Assembly: GCF_021531075.1 (NCBI RefSeq)
Contig: NZ_JADYTJ010000007.1
Coordinates: forward strand, 1 to 64,000
Direction of reading: 5' to 3'
DNA from: Bacteroides caecigallinarum
GTDB lineage: Bacteria; Bacteroidota; Bacteroidia; Bacteroidales; Bacteroidaceae
DNA length: 64,000 nucleotides
A program made the position numbers and the translations under genes. The notes beneath the pieces were generated by a model. That model was given only the letters and a program-made list of their open reading frames with translations. It was not told the DNA's origin and ran no database searches. This document shows, one piece after another, positions 28,797 through 37,982 of the stretch. The stretch's first letter is position 1. The number at the start of each line of letters is the position of its first letter.

Positions 28797-29714
28797 ATGC
28801 ATGTTTCTCACCTTTATAGCGCAATATTGCGCGGTCTATGGGCTATAGATCTTCGTAGCGTTGAGACTTCTCACGAGATCCTGGAACAAATTGTTACTGG
28901 TTCTTTCGAGAAGTCATCCGAAGATGTATTGTCTGACAGAAAACCTCTTACCGGCCAACTGGTTGATAAGAGCATGAAGAATTCCAATTCATTTAGTGGC
29001 GATGTACCGCCTGAATCTGTTGCAGTGGTCCCTGTACATGGTACCATGCTGAAGTATGGTTCTTATTGTGCATACGGTACTTCTGAGATAGCTGACCTTA
29101 TATATGAGGCGGCTAATAATCCTAATATTGCCGGTATTGTTCTTGATATGGATTCGGGCGGTGGTTGTGTTGATGCCATTGCTCCACTTACCAGTGCGCT
29201 AGAGTATGCAAGAAAACAAGGTAAAACTACAATTGCCCATTGTGATTTGTGTGCTTCTGCTAATTACTATACGGCCGTGTATTGTGATGAGATTATCGCG
29301 TCTAATAATATCTCAGCCGAATTCGGCTCTATTGGTGTGATGATGTCATTCACTGATTATACAAAGTATTATGAGAATCTTGATATAAAGGTTCATACTG
29401 TCTATTCTAATCTCTCCGATTATAAAAACGCACCTTTCGAAGCTGCTAAAGCGGGTAAATACGATTTGATTAAAGAAGAAGAATTGGATCCGCTTGCCAG
29501 ACGTTTCCAGGCTTCAGTGCGTGAACGTCGCTCTGGTAAGCTGGATGAATCTGTTTCGGGTATCTTATCTGGTCGTATGTTCTATGCTGAAGATGCGTTG
29601 AAAAATGGTCTCATTGACAGTATAGGTGATAAACAGTATGCAATTAACAGGGCTAGAGAACTCAGCAGAGATGCTACAGTCTCAGCTTATTTACAAACCA
29701 AAAACATAAAATAA
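28797..29714 (+). CDS. Prohead protease, S49 (SppA-like) family
   Basis: A serine peptidase that matures the capsid. Motifs: GIVLDMDSGGGCVDAIAP, nucleophile Ser in LCASANYYTAVYCDEI, AEFGSIGVM, and the likely general-base Lys in NLSDYKNAPF; GILSGRMFYAEDALKNGLID closes the domain. About 305 residues. ATG 28797 is chosen because the upstream ATG at 28758 lies inside the promoter. Directly precedes the capsid gene. Confidence 0.88.
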   Translation: MHVSHLYSAILRGLWAIDLRSVETSHEILEQIVTGSFEKSSEDVLSDRKPLTGQLVDKSMKNSNSFSGDVPPESVAVVPVHGTMLKYGSYCAYGTSEIADLIYEAANNPNIAGIVLDMDSGGGCVDAIAPLTSALEYARKQGKTTIAHCDLCASANYYTAVYCDEIIASNNISAEFGSIGVMMSFTDYTKYYENLDIKVHTVYSNLSDYKNAPFEAAKAGKYDLIKEEELDPLARRFQASVRERRSGKLDESVSGILSGRMFYAEDALKNGLIDSIGDKQYAINRARELSRDATVSAYLQTKNIK

Positions 29715-29715
29715 A

Positions 29716-31167
29716 ATGCCAAACAGAAACTTACTATTAGTTGTATCGGCAGTAATGTCGTTCCTGGGCGTATCTGCCTTCGCCAAGGATTCTGACGGCC
29801 GTTCTGTTATTTCTGCAGCAGATAAGCAGAAACTTACAGAGAAATGGGGCCAGGTCTTTACTGACGCATTCGTTAAAGACTTAGCTCAACTCGAGAGTGA
29901 TGGCACGACAGCTGAGACAGCTGTTAAGACTGTTGCTAATGAATTCGCTGCTCAGTCTCAGAAAGATGCTCAGACTATTACAGAACTTCAGGATCAAATC
30001 AAGGCTCTCAAAGATGAGAATGAAAAATTGGCTAAATTGCCCGGTCAGGGTGGTGAATCCGTGGTTAAAACTGATGGTGAAATGGATAAGAAGACATTCA
30101 AGCCTGATATGTCATTGCTGCACAATAAGAATTATTATGCAGCTACTGGCGATTCATGGACAGGTGATACTACTGTAGATACTACCGAACTTAAACAGGA
30201 GTTCGGCAAATATGTATCCAGTGACAAGTTAACAATCTTCCAGAAATTGGTTGGCCCGATTACTTGCACTAATTACATGTCAACTATTATCACTGATAAG
30301 TTCGAAGTTCGTGCTTCTCAGGCTTCTATTACTTCAGTATTGCAGACATTCACTCCGCGTTTCACTCCTAAAGGTAAGACTAAGTTCACTCCTATGACAA
30401 TCAAACAATATCCGATGAAAATAAACGTAGAGGTTTATCCATCAGATATTATCAATGATGTTCTTGGTTATCTTTATGACGAAAAGCTTGAACCTAAAGA
30501 TATGCCTATTGTTCGTTATATCGTAGAGCAGCTGATTAAACCTAAATTGGATGAAGATCGTGAGATTGCTCTTGTTAAGGGTCGATATAAAGAACCTGAA
30601 GCTTCTGGTTCTTCTTATACTCCAAATGAAGTTAATGAGACTTGTGATGGTTTCTTGACTCAGCTTTGTGACCTCAAGAAAGCTTCTGATACAGATATCA
30701 CTTGGTTACTTGATGGTACTGCGAGTCTTGGTGAGGGTGAGCAGCTACTTAATGAAGTAGAACAAGCAGCTGATGAAGTGGCACCTTTATATAAAAACAA
30801 GACAATGTTCATTCATGCCGATCCTGACTTGATCCTTAAATATTCACGAGCTTACCGTGATAAATATCCTAATACAAAGAATCAGGATGGCGAAAAAGTT
30901 AAAGTTGACTATACCAAGTTTACATTCGCTCCTATCGAAGGTATGCGTGGTACAGGTGCTTTCTTTATTACTCCAAAGGAGAATTTCAAACATGTAATGT
31001 CACGTGATCCTAAGAATGTCAACTTGCGTATGACTACAGACGACTATTTAGCTAAAGTTCTTGGAGAATGGCGCGAAGGTGTAGGTTTCTGGATTAAGGA
31101 AGCGATTTTTGCCTACATACCTGATGCTCTTGTTACAGAATTATCACCAGCCGAATTAGGCGTATAA
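29716..31167 (+). CDS. Major capsid protein with N-terminal scaffold-like region
   Basis: 483 residues. After a hydrophobic start comes a charged coiled coil (about 60-115; ITELQDQIKALKDENEKLAK) as in scaffold or delta domains of HK97-type capsids, then a shell domain of about 350 residues with FKHVMSRDPKNVNLRMTTDD near the end. Position after the protease supports the call. Residues 1-23 look like a cleavable Sec signal peptide, odd for a capsid protein. Confidence 0.75.
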   Translation: MPNRNLLLVVSAVMSFLGVSAFAKDSDGRSVISAADKQKLTEKWGQVFTDAFVKDLAQLESDGTTAETAVKTVANEFAAQSQKDAQTITELQDQIKALKDENEKLAKLPGQGGESVVKTDGEMDKKTFKPDMSLLHNKNYYAATGDSWTGDTTVDTTELKQEFGKYVSSDKLTIFQKLVGPITCTNYMSTIITDKFEVRASQASITSVLQTFTPRFTPKGKTKFTPMTIKQYPMKINVEVYPSDIINDVLGYLYDEKLEPKDMPIVRYIVEQLIKPKLDEDREIALVKGRYKEPEASGSSYTPNEVNETCDGFLTQLCDLKKASDTDITWLLDGTASLGEGEQLLNEVEQAADEVAPLYKNKTMFIHADPDLILKYSRAYRDKYPNTKNQDGEKVKVDYTKFTFAPIEGMRGTGAFFITPKENFKHVMSRDPKNVNLRMTTDDYLAKVLGEWREGVGFWIKEAIFAYIPDALVTELSPAELGV

Positions 31168-31182
31168 AGAAAGGAGGTTTAT

Positions 31183-31764
31183 ATGGCCGAAACATTAGTT
31201 TCTGTTAAACGAGTCAGCTCTTCAGCTGGCCGTCCTAAAGGTAAAAAACATTATTTGGTTTTGTTCCGTTGGGAAGATGTAGAAGATTTCACTAAGGACA
31301 CTGACGGTATTACAGTTACCGCTCTTACGTTTAAGGAAGGTAAAACGCCTATAGGTGTATATGCTACTTCTAAAACAATCAAGGCATGGGATACCTTAAC
31401 TGGCGATACTGACGCTAAAGGATATCTTCATCATGTTGGTTTCGAGTCTCCTGGTGATACTAAGGAAATGGCTTCTATGCGTAACCAGTTAGTTAATGAA
31501 GATTTGGGTGCAATAGTGATCAACTGTAATGGTGAGGACGCTAAATTGGCTGGTTCACCATGTACTCCTTTAGTGTTTTCTTCTGATGAAGGTCAAGATG
31601 ATACTGAAGCATGTAAGAATGTTATTGAGTTGGCTTCCGAAATGCCATCTTCACCTCTTGCAAGAATTCCGCTTAGTCTTATACCTCAGACAGATGATGA
31701 TGATATCAATACTTATCTAGGTCTTACAGCCGGTGCTGCAGAAGAATCTGAAGGTGGTGTCTAA
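31183..31764 (+). CDS. Hypothetical virion-associated protein
   Basis: 193 residues, acidic, beta-rich, with a strong AAAGGAGG ribosome site for this phylum, suggesting high expression. No family recognised. Directly after the capsid gene, so decoration or head-completion protein is a fair guess. Confidence 0.6.
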   Translation: MAETLVSVKRVSSSAGRPKGKKHYLVLFRWEDVEDFTKDTDGITVTALTFKEGKTPIGVYATSKTIKAWDTLTGDTDAKGYLHHVGFESPGDTKEMASMRNQLVNEDLGAIVINCNGEDAKLAGSPCTPLVFSSDEGQDDTEACKNVIELASEMPSSPLARIPLSLIPQTDDDDINTYLGLTAGAAEESEGGV

Positions 31765-31784
31765 TTATTTTTTTTGTTTAGTAT

Positions 31785-32660
31785 ATGGTTAAAAAGAAAG
31801 AAGAAGAAACACAGGTTGCTCAAGATGGGCAGCCTGTGATAGTTGAAGGTTCGGAAGCCGAAACACATACTGATAATCCTGATATCGCTAACACCGAGAT
31901 TGTCAATGATGACAATAATATTGCAGCTGAAGCTGTTACATCAGAGGTGAAGACTACTTCCACTACTGTTGTAATTCCATTCTTTAAGGCAATACATAGT
32001 CTTGATGCACTCATATGTTCTGTTCGTCTGGCATTGCAGAACTTGAAGGATATCAATATTGTTGTTATTGGTGATGATCCGGAAGTTCTTAAAGACGATA
32101 TATCGGTTATTCCGTTGACAATTGAGGGTGATAATCAGCCATTGATGATGCTGTTATCTATGGCTATTGATTCAGATCTTATATCAGATCAGTTCATCCT
32201 GTTGGAACATAATACTTTCATCATAGACAGTATTGATATCTCTCATATTGCTTTGCCTAAACATATCGGTCACTTGATACCGAATAGGTATTCTGGTAAA
32301 CTGGCTGATATTATTACCAGGACACGTGATTTCATCCTGAATGAATGTAAGGGCATTCCTTCTTACAATTATATCACACATTGTCCTGTAATGCTGGATA
32401 AGACTCTGTTGGTTGATATGTTCGAAGAGTGTACTCAGTTGGCTTCAGGTGAATATGATATAATTTCAGTCTACATGAATGCTTATGCCAAGCATCCTAT
32501 AGAACTTGATTATACCAAAGACAGATGGATTTTGCCTATAGTTAGTGATAAACCGGACAAGAAAACTGTTGAAAAACTGATATCCGGAAAATGCTTTGTC
32601 TATATCAAGAATCCTGATTTGATTGATTTCGTTACTCCATTCATTGATAAGATAGAATGA
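31785..32660 (+). CDS. Head-module protein with a glycosyltransferase-like fold
   Basis: 291 residues. An acidic disordered start (1-60) is followed by TTVVIPFFKAIHSLDALICS and INIVVIGDDPEVL, which resemble the opening strands of GT-A glycosyltransferases, and by DQFILLEHNTFIIDS where a DxD motif would be expected. The metal-binding pair is not clear, so activity is doubtful. Overlaps the next gene by 4 bp. Confidence 0.5.
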   Translation: MVKKKEEETQVAQDGQPVIVEGSEAETHTDNPDIANTEIVNDDNNIAAEAVTSEVKTTSTTVVIPFFKAIHSLDALICSVRLALQNLKDINIVVIGDDPEVLKDDISVIPLTIEGDNQPLMMLLSMAIDSDLISDQFILLEHNTFIIDSIDISHIALPKHIGHLIPNRYSGKLADIITRTRDFILNECKGIPSYNYITHCPVMLDKTLLVDMFEECTQLASGEYDIISVYMNAYAKHPIELDYTKDRWILPIVSDKPDKKTVEKLISGKCFVYIKNPDLIDFVTPFIDKIE

Positions 32661-33349
32661 AACAGACAGTACTCACCTGGTTAAGAGGTGGTGCGAACGC
32701 TGAAGAGGGTGTGCAGCTCATGATAAGGGCGTGCGCACCCTCTTTGACTTTAAGACTCATTAAGGCAAATCCAGTTGCTAACCGTCGCTTCATGGTAGAT
32801 TGGCTTTGTCGTAAATTCGGTATTGATGAAGATTACTCTTATGTTGCTTCAGCCCAGGCGGTTGTGTTTTCGGAAAAGAAACCTTTATCTTTCCGTGAAG
32901 AGTTCCCATTTCTTAATGAACCGGATTGCCCTGCAGAATTGGAAGCACTGGCATCGCGTAAGTTTGCTAAATATCATGCTTATGTGGATTTACATAAAAA
33001 ACTGAGAGACTGCACTTCGACCAAACAGTGTGCACAGGTGTCAAGGGAGCTGATTAATAACTACCTCGAGAACCGTATGATATGGGATGAATTGAATTAT
33101 TACCAGCAGCATCATTCTATTCTTGGTAAGCATCCTATCTTTTCTGCTTTTCACAAGCGTAAAGAACTTCTTTCACTTAATGTTAAGCAGTTGATGCTTC
33201 GACAGAAACGGTTGAATAACAACATCTGGCGGGTGCAGGATGAAATTAAGAAAGGAGACAAACCACACCTCGAGCTTGAACGCCTGACTCGTTTACGGGC
33301 TTATCAGTCAGAGCTTGCTGAGATAAATAGATTATTAGGCGATGAGTAG
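32657..33349 (+). CDS. Hypothetical helical phage protein
   Basis: 230 residues, largely helical with a Lys/Arg-rich C-terminal coiled coil (KQLMLRQKRLNNNIWRVQDE). No family recognised. Overlaps both neighbours (ATGA-type at the left, 8 bp at the right). Confidence 0.65.
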   Translation: MKQTVLTWLRGGANAEEGVQLMIRACAPSLTLRLIKANPVANRRFMVDWLCRKFGIDEDYSYVASAQAVVFSEKKPLSFREEFPFLNEPDCPAELEALASRKFAKYHAYVDLHKKLRDCTSTKQCAQVSRELINNYLENRMIWDELNYYQQHHSILGKHPIFSAFHKRKELLSLNVKQLMLRQKRLNNNIWRVQDEIKKGDKPHLELERLTRLRAYQSELAEINRLLGDE

Positions 33350-33905
33350 ATTCTTTTCACTCCAGGATCTTATGGCAGAGGTCAGGCAGTCTCGCCTGTT
33401 CTCTCAGCGCTTTGAGAATATACAGTGCTATAAGCTGAATAATCTCAAAGAACTGTGTGGCCGACTTCCTGATGAAAATCAGATATACTTCATTGAGACC
33501 AGGAAGAGTTTTACAGCTTTCACTTTCATTGTATATATAATGCGTCATGCCGGATATGTCCGACATATATATGTTGCAACATATTCTACTAACGAAAGAG
33601 TTATTAATGCCCTGCTCAGATACATGGATAAAGGTTTTATCGGTACAGTTCATCTTCATGTGTCTGAGACTCTGAAATTTCGTATGCCGCTTATATGGTC
33701 ACGTCTCCGGCAACTGTGTGATGATGGCATTATTACGCTTACTTACGGTTGGACTCACAAGAAGATTACTTGCCTCGAGACTGATTCAGGATGCTATGTT
33801 GTCGAAGGTTCCGGAAACTATGGTGAAAATGCACTCGAGGAACAATATGTTTTTCTAAAATCCAAGAAAGTATATGAATTCAGAATCGGTAATCAAATGG
33901 GATGA
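33342..33905 (+). CDS. PLD-like phosphodiesterase-fold phage protein
   Basis: 187 residues. A single HKD-like motif at the end (THKKITCLETDSG, then VEGSGNYGENALEEQYVF: H-x-K, an Asp and GSGN in the order of phospholipase D/Nuc proteins, with slightly longer spacing). Such a protein could dimerise to form a nuclease site. It lies between the capsid and terminase genes, so a DNA-packaging role is possible. Confidence 0.6.
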   Translation: MSRFFSLQDLMAEVRQSRLFSQRFENIQCYKLNNLKELCGRLPDENQIYFIETRKSFTAFTFIVYIMRHAGYVRHIYVATYSTNERVINALLRYMDKGFIGTVHLHVSETLKFRMPLIWSRLRQLCDDGIITLTYGWTHKKITCLETDSGCYVVEGSGNYGENALEEQYVFLKSKKVYEFRIGNQMG

Positions 33906-34233
33906 TAATTCACGCCCGAAATGGTTTTCCCGTATTCCTATAGATGAGTATGAGAAATTGGCCGGTATAGGATATACACCTCAGCAGATTGCAATGTATT
34001 ATGATGTCAATGTTAATGATTTCATGTTTTATTTCAGTCTGCTCAATTCTCCTTTGAAGTATCACTATGACCGTGGTCAGCTTATCCAGACAGCTCGCGA
34101 AGGTATCTCAATGGCTGATGCTGCTGCAATTGGTGAAAACGTAACACAGGCTCAGAGGTTGGATAAACTTCGTAATGCTATAGAGTTTAAGAACAATGTT
34201 TCCAAAGTTTTTTTTGATGATTTAGATGTTTGA
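33874..34233 (+). CDS. Small terminase-like protein
   Basis: 119 residues. IPIDEYEKLAGIGYTPQQIAMYYDVNVNDF looks like a recognition HTH (quoted as overlapping parts IDEYEKLAGIGYTPQQ and QIAMYYDVNVNDF), the pattern of small terminase subunits. Placed two genes before TerL; overlaps the previous gene by 32 bp and the next by 8 bp. Confidence 0.6.
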   Translation: MNSESVIKWDDNSRPKWFSRIPIDEYEKLAGIGYTPQQIAMYYDVNVNDFMFYFSLLNSPLKYHYDRGQLIQTAREGISMADAAAIGENVTQAQRLDKLRNAIEFKNNVSKVFFDDLDV

Positions 34234-34849
34234 CAAATCCCATTTCCAGCGGCTTCAGGATTATATAGAATCCGGCTGCAAATATCAGTTGACCGAAGAA
34301 GAACAGGAATATTACAATGCCTTGTTTGCCGTTGTTGGTGTTACCCGTAAGTATGGCAAGGATCGTGCTATTTCACTTCTTATGCACGAACCTTTCAACT
34401 GTTCACGACCTCGGGCCAGGGACATGTATTACGAGGCTATCAACCTCTTCTATCTGGATGATACGATAGAGCCTGCAGCTCACCGTAATATGATTTTCGA
34501 TAATCTTATGAAAGCTGCTCAGACTGTGCTGTTATCTTCAAAAAATTCTAAGGATATGGAGGTATATGGTAATCTCATGATTCAGGCATGGAAAGTCAAG
34601 CAGCTTGACAAACCGGACAAAATCAAACGACAGGAGATTAAAGAGAAAGACATTAAGGTCTATACTCTTGACTCTAATCTTATCGGCGTTCCTTCGATTG
34701 ACCGTCAGGAACTTGCAGCCCAGATTGATTCTATTCCGGATCTGACAGAACGCGAACGTAATCGTCTTAAACGTGACGCCATGGCTATGGATATTAATTT
34801 CGAAGATATTATCGATGACACGCAAGAAAAAACTGAAGATTACAGATGA
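34226..34849 (+). CDS. Hypothetical protein preceding TerL (terminase accessory)
   Basis: 207 residues, helical, acidic C-terminus, overlapping TerL by 35 bp. Similar helical proteins precede TerL in other phages of Bacteroidales; no motif proves it. Confidence 0.6.
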   Translation: MFDKSHFQRLQDYIESGCKYQLTEEEQEYYNALFAVVGVTRKYGKDRAISLLMHEPFNCSRPRARDMYYEAINLFYLDDTIEPAAHRNMIFDNLMKAAQTVLLSSKNSKDMEVYGNLMIQAWKVKQLDKPDKIKRQEIKEKDIKVYTLDSNLIGVPSIDRQELAAQIDSIPDLTERERNRLKRDAMAMDINFEDIIDDTQEKTEDYR

Positions 34850-36551
34850 TGTTGAGACCAGGTTTGCGAACTGGACTGCTCAACTGTTGGCAATTATGAT
34901 GCCATGGTCACTCTATTGGGTGGCCGGCCGTGCTTCTGCCAAGACTGTACAGGTCTTGTCCGAACGTGTTCAGGAAGCTGCACAGGATTGCCCGGGTGCG
35001 CCTTTTGCGTGGGTGGCTGATACATATTCAGACCTGCATAAGAATGTCATTCCTTCACTCATTGACGGTTTGCAGCTCCTAGGGTGGGAATTGGGTACAC
35101 ATTACGTTATCAATGAAGCTCCTCCTGAAGAATGGAGGCAGCGCATGTATAACGTCTGTACCGACTGGAGAAATACTATGGTATTTTATACTGGCTTTAA
35201 TTTCACCTTCATTTCATTGGATAGGCTCTCCATCGGAGCCGGTCGTTCGTATGTCGGTGTTTTTGGCGACGAAGTAAAATACTTTCCGGAAGAGAAATTC
35301 ACTAACTTGCTGAAGGCTGTTCGTGGTTTCTATGTTCGTTATGGTCAGTCTGTCTGGTACCGCTCGAGAACACTTACTACCGATATGCCTAATCCTAATC
35401 ATCTTGGTGAATATGACTGGATCCTGAAACTTTCTGCTCAGAATGATAAACAGGCTATCATGCTGATGCTTCGTGCCGGTTTGATATATAACGATTGTAA
35501 GAAAACTTACGTCTCTCACCTGCAGGAGTACCGCGAATTATCAGAACTTGTGAGGACTGACCATTCGCTACAGGCTAAACTTGATAAGTCTGCCAAAGCC
35601 CTCGAGAACGCTAAACGTAATATGAAACGTTGGGAAGAGCGTTGGATTAAGACACGTAAGCGTGTTTCCTTCTTCTTCATCAGTTCATCATACGTCAATG
35701 CTGATATCCTTGGCCTTGACTGGTTCTCAGATGAATTGGCTGAAGGACTTGAAGGTCTTTCATGTAATATTCTTTCAATTATTCCTAAGATAGAGGCTAC
35801 ACTTCTGTTTTATCCTAACCTTTCAATAAAGAACTTCTTCAATGATGGTTTTCTTAATAATGTTATAGAGGCTAAACCGTTTGGCTGGCAGGAAGATTGT
35901 ACCGTGTTGCGTTACCATAATAACAACCTTCCTCTGGAGGCTGGTATGGATAGCGGTAATATGCTTTCTCTGGTTATTGGCCAGAAGATAGGCAGGGAGT
36001 ATAGAGTTCTAAAGGAGTTCTACACATTGCCACCTGATACAGTACGTGAACTGGCAGATCAGTTCCTTCACTACTTTGCCCCACGTCGCTCTAAGGTATT
36101 GAAGTTCTACTATGACAGATCCATGAATAGTTATAAGGGTGTGCGTGCTGATATGGCTACACAGATTAAGAACTGTATTGAACGTGATAGGGAAGGTAAG
36201 CGTACAGGTTGGAATGTGCAGCTGATGTCAATAGGGCAGGGCAATATCGGTTCTAACCTCGAGTATCGTTTTATGTCAGATTTGCTTTCGGGTAACTTGG
36301 CTGGTAAACTCTTCACTCTGTTGATTGACCAATACAATTGTCCTAACCTGAAGAGTGAAATGGAAATAACCAAAACTAAGACTGTTGATGATGGTGGCTC
36401 GCAGATGATTGTAAAGCTCAAGACTGGTGATAAACTTCCTCGAGAGCGGTTACCTAAGGAGTCAACTAACTTGACAGATGCACTCAAATATTTGTTGATG
36501 CGTAAAGAATATATAAGACTGTGGCAGTCTAAATCCTCATACTTGCCATGA
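34815..36551 (+). CDS. Terminase large subunit
   Basis: The packaging motor, 578 residues from ATG 34815 (MTRKKKLKITDD). ATPase: deviant Walker A YWVAGRASAKTV and Walker B SYVGVFGDEVKYF. Nuclease domain of RNase H fold: first Asp in EAGMDSGNML, later FYYDRSMNSYKG, with a further Asp near the C-terminus (LTDALKYLL). It ends the first late operon, followed by a terminator. Confidence 0.9.
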   Translation: MTRKKKLKITDDVETRFANWTAQLLAIMMPWSLYWVAGRASAKTVQVLSERVQEAAQDCPGAPFAWVADTYSDLHKNVIPSLIDGLQLLGWELGTHYVINEAPPEEWRQRMYNVCTDWRNTMVFYTGFNFTFISLDRLSIGAGRSYVGVFGDEVKYFPEEKFTNLLKAVRGFYVRYGQSVWYRSRTLTTDMPNPNHLGEYDWILKLSAQNDKQAIMLMLRAGLIYNDCKKTYVSHLQEYRELSELVRTDHSLQAKLDKSAKALENAKRNMKRWEERWIKTRKRVSFFFISSSYVNADILGLDWFSDELAEGLEGLSCNILSIIPKIEATLLFYPNLSIKNFFNDGFLNNVIEAKPFGWQEDCTVLRYHNNNLPLEAGMDSGNMLSLVIGQKIGREYRVLKEFYTLPPDTVRELADQFLHYFAPRRSKVLKFYYDRSMNSYKGVRADMATQIKNCIERDREGKRTGWNVQLMSIGQGNIGSNLEYRFMSDLLSGNLAGKLFTLLIDQYNCPNLKSEMEITKTKTVDDGGSQMIVKLKTGDKLPRERLPKESTNLTDALKYLLMRKEYIRLWQSKSSYLP

Positions 36552-36574
36552 TTATAATGATTAGTGGTGAAATG

Positions 36575-36608
36575 GACCTATGGTTGAAAAACTATAGGTC
36601 TTTTTTTT
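36575..36608 (+). terminator. Terminator of the head operon
   Basis: GACCTAT pairs with ATAGGTC, extended across one G-T pair by GTT/AAC around a GAAA loop, followed by T8. 24 bp after the terL stop. Confidence 0.9.
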
Positions 36609-36733
36609 GTGCTTTTGTACGGTATGTGCCATAGTGGTTGGATTTGTTAAAATTATGTTAAATCACATTTTCCGAAGGCTTTTTCGGTTGCAATTGCAAC
36701 TATCAGGAGGCGCGCGTCGGGCATAACTCATAG

Positions 36734-36931
36734 TGAAAAACCGAGGTTTTTCAATCCTGGACGGCTTAATTTATGAAAATCAAGCCTTTATTTTGGCTGG
36801 ACTAAGTTTTTAGCGAAAAACTCAGCCCGAATTTTTCTTTTTCCATCCCGATTTGAATATCGGGCACCCGAAAATTGCCCCTTTTCGCATTTATGCCTGG
36901 CTGCATAGACTTAAAAGGAGCAATTTTCGGG
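36734..36931. repeat. Array of five consecutive hairpins
   Basis: In order: TGAAAAACC/GGTTTTTCA (36734-36753); GGCTT/AAGCC (36763-36786); AGTTTTT-AGCG-AAAAACT flanked by GGCT/AGCC (36795-36827); CCCGAT/ATCGGG (36847-36864); and a 19-nt stem, one mismatch, at 36867-36885 with 36913-36931 whose loop holds TATGC/GCATA. No coding potential. It might be a structured RNA, a replication or transfer origin, or the edge of an inserted element. Confidence 0.7.
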
Positions 36932-37256
36932 ATAAGTGGTAGAAAGACTTTTGCAAATACTTTCTGTGATTACCGATAGCGTTCGACGCAGGTGCCCACC
37001 CGCCCCACTTCGTTCCCTTTCGAATAGGTATAGACTATGTCTATTATATTGCTGACTGCTCTTCTTTTCTTCTCTTCGGTAAAAATTCGGTGTCGTCAGT
37101 CATTGTCGGTTACGCCTTTTCTTCACTGCAAAGGTAAATGTTGCATATCGTATTACAAGTTCAGGCTCTGTTCACTATAAAAATCTCCACCCTTACAGGG
37201 TAGTATTCAGGCTGCGTTTATGGTGAAAACTTGTCTGTAACGCTACGCAACACCTT
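36932..37256. other. Noncoding stretch before the phosphoribosyltransferase gene
   Basis: No ORF. Pyrimidine-rich patches (TTCTTTTCTTCTCTTCGG) and a few short inverted repeats (GTATAGACTATGTC); base composition differs from the phage late genes on its left. I take it as part of an inserted accessory segment. Confidence 0.4.
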
Positions 37257-37952
37257 TTGAAGCAGTGTAAAAGGCGAAACAAACCGACAGCGACAGGCGA
37301 CGGAATAAAAAAAACCTCAGAGAAGGAAGAGCAGAAAGTAAAGGCTCACTACCTCAGCTCGAGGTTCAAGAATAAAATTCTAAAACCTACCGATATGAGA
37401 ACTTATAGCAGTGAATACCAAAAGCAGTGGAGCAAATTAATGTATAACTTTTTTGATTATTTGCCTACAAAATACAAACAGGCAAGCAAAAAGGACTGGG
37501 AAATTAGACGCTTAATCTGGGATTTCAAGGACGGGAAAAGAAGCCTATCTGTTGCAAAACTTGTTGCTGAAAAACTAATACAATTCTATGGTACTGATGC
37601 AAAAAACATAGTTTTTGCTTGCATACCAGCCAGCAGTGAGCAGCGCAATTTCACTCGATACAAAGTTTTTGCTGATGAAGTTTGCAGACTATCGGGAGCA
37701 GTTAACGCATTTGACCATATACACGTACATGGCGAACGTCTTGCCATCCACGAAACGAAATGCAGTAAAAATCTTGAAAACGTACAGACTATAGATTTCG
37801 ACAAGGAATTTTTCAACGGAAAGAAAATCTTGGTTTTTGATGATATCCTGACACAAGGCTATTCATACGCAAAGTTTTCGTGTGCGCTTGAACGCTTTGG
37901 GGCATCTGTAATCGGTGGTTTCTTTTTAGGCAAGACTTTATTATTAAACTAA
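37257..37952 (+). CDS. Phosphoribosyltransferase-domain protein
   Basis: The C-terminal half has a type I PRTase fold: NIVFACIPASSEQRNFTRYK and the PRPP-binding loop KILVFDDILTQGYSYAKF. A basic N-terminal part (1-46) is read only if TTG 37257 is used; ATG 37395 (MRTYSSEYQKQW) is a plausible alternative start giving about 185 residues. The substrate base is unknown. Paired with radC 30 bp downstream. Confidence 0.75.
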   Translation: MKQCKRRNKPTATGDGIKKTSEKEEQKVKAHYLSSRFKNKILKPTDMRTYSSEYQKQWSKLMYNFFDYLPTKYKQASKKDWEIRRLIWDFKDGKRSLSVAKLVAEKLIQFYGTDAKNIVFACIPASSEQRNFTRYKVFADEVCRLSGAVNAFDHIHVHGERLAIHETKCSKNLENVQTIDFDKEFFNGKKILVFDDILTQGYSYAKFSCALERFGASVIGGFFLGKTLLLN

Positions 37953-37982
37953 TCAACTTATAAACTCATAAACTTAAAACTC

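Noticed and set aside
36734-36931. Retron msr-msd or CRISPR array
   Set aside because: No reverse transcriptase nearby, and the hairpins differ from each other, with no regularly spaced identical repeats.
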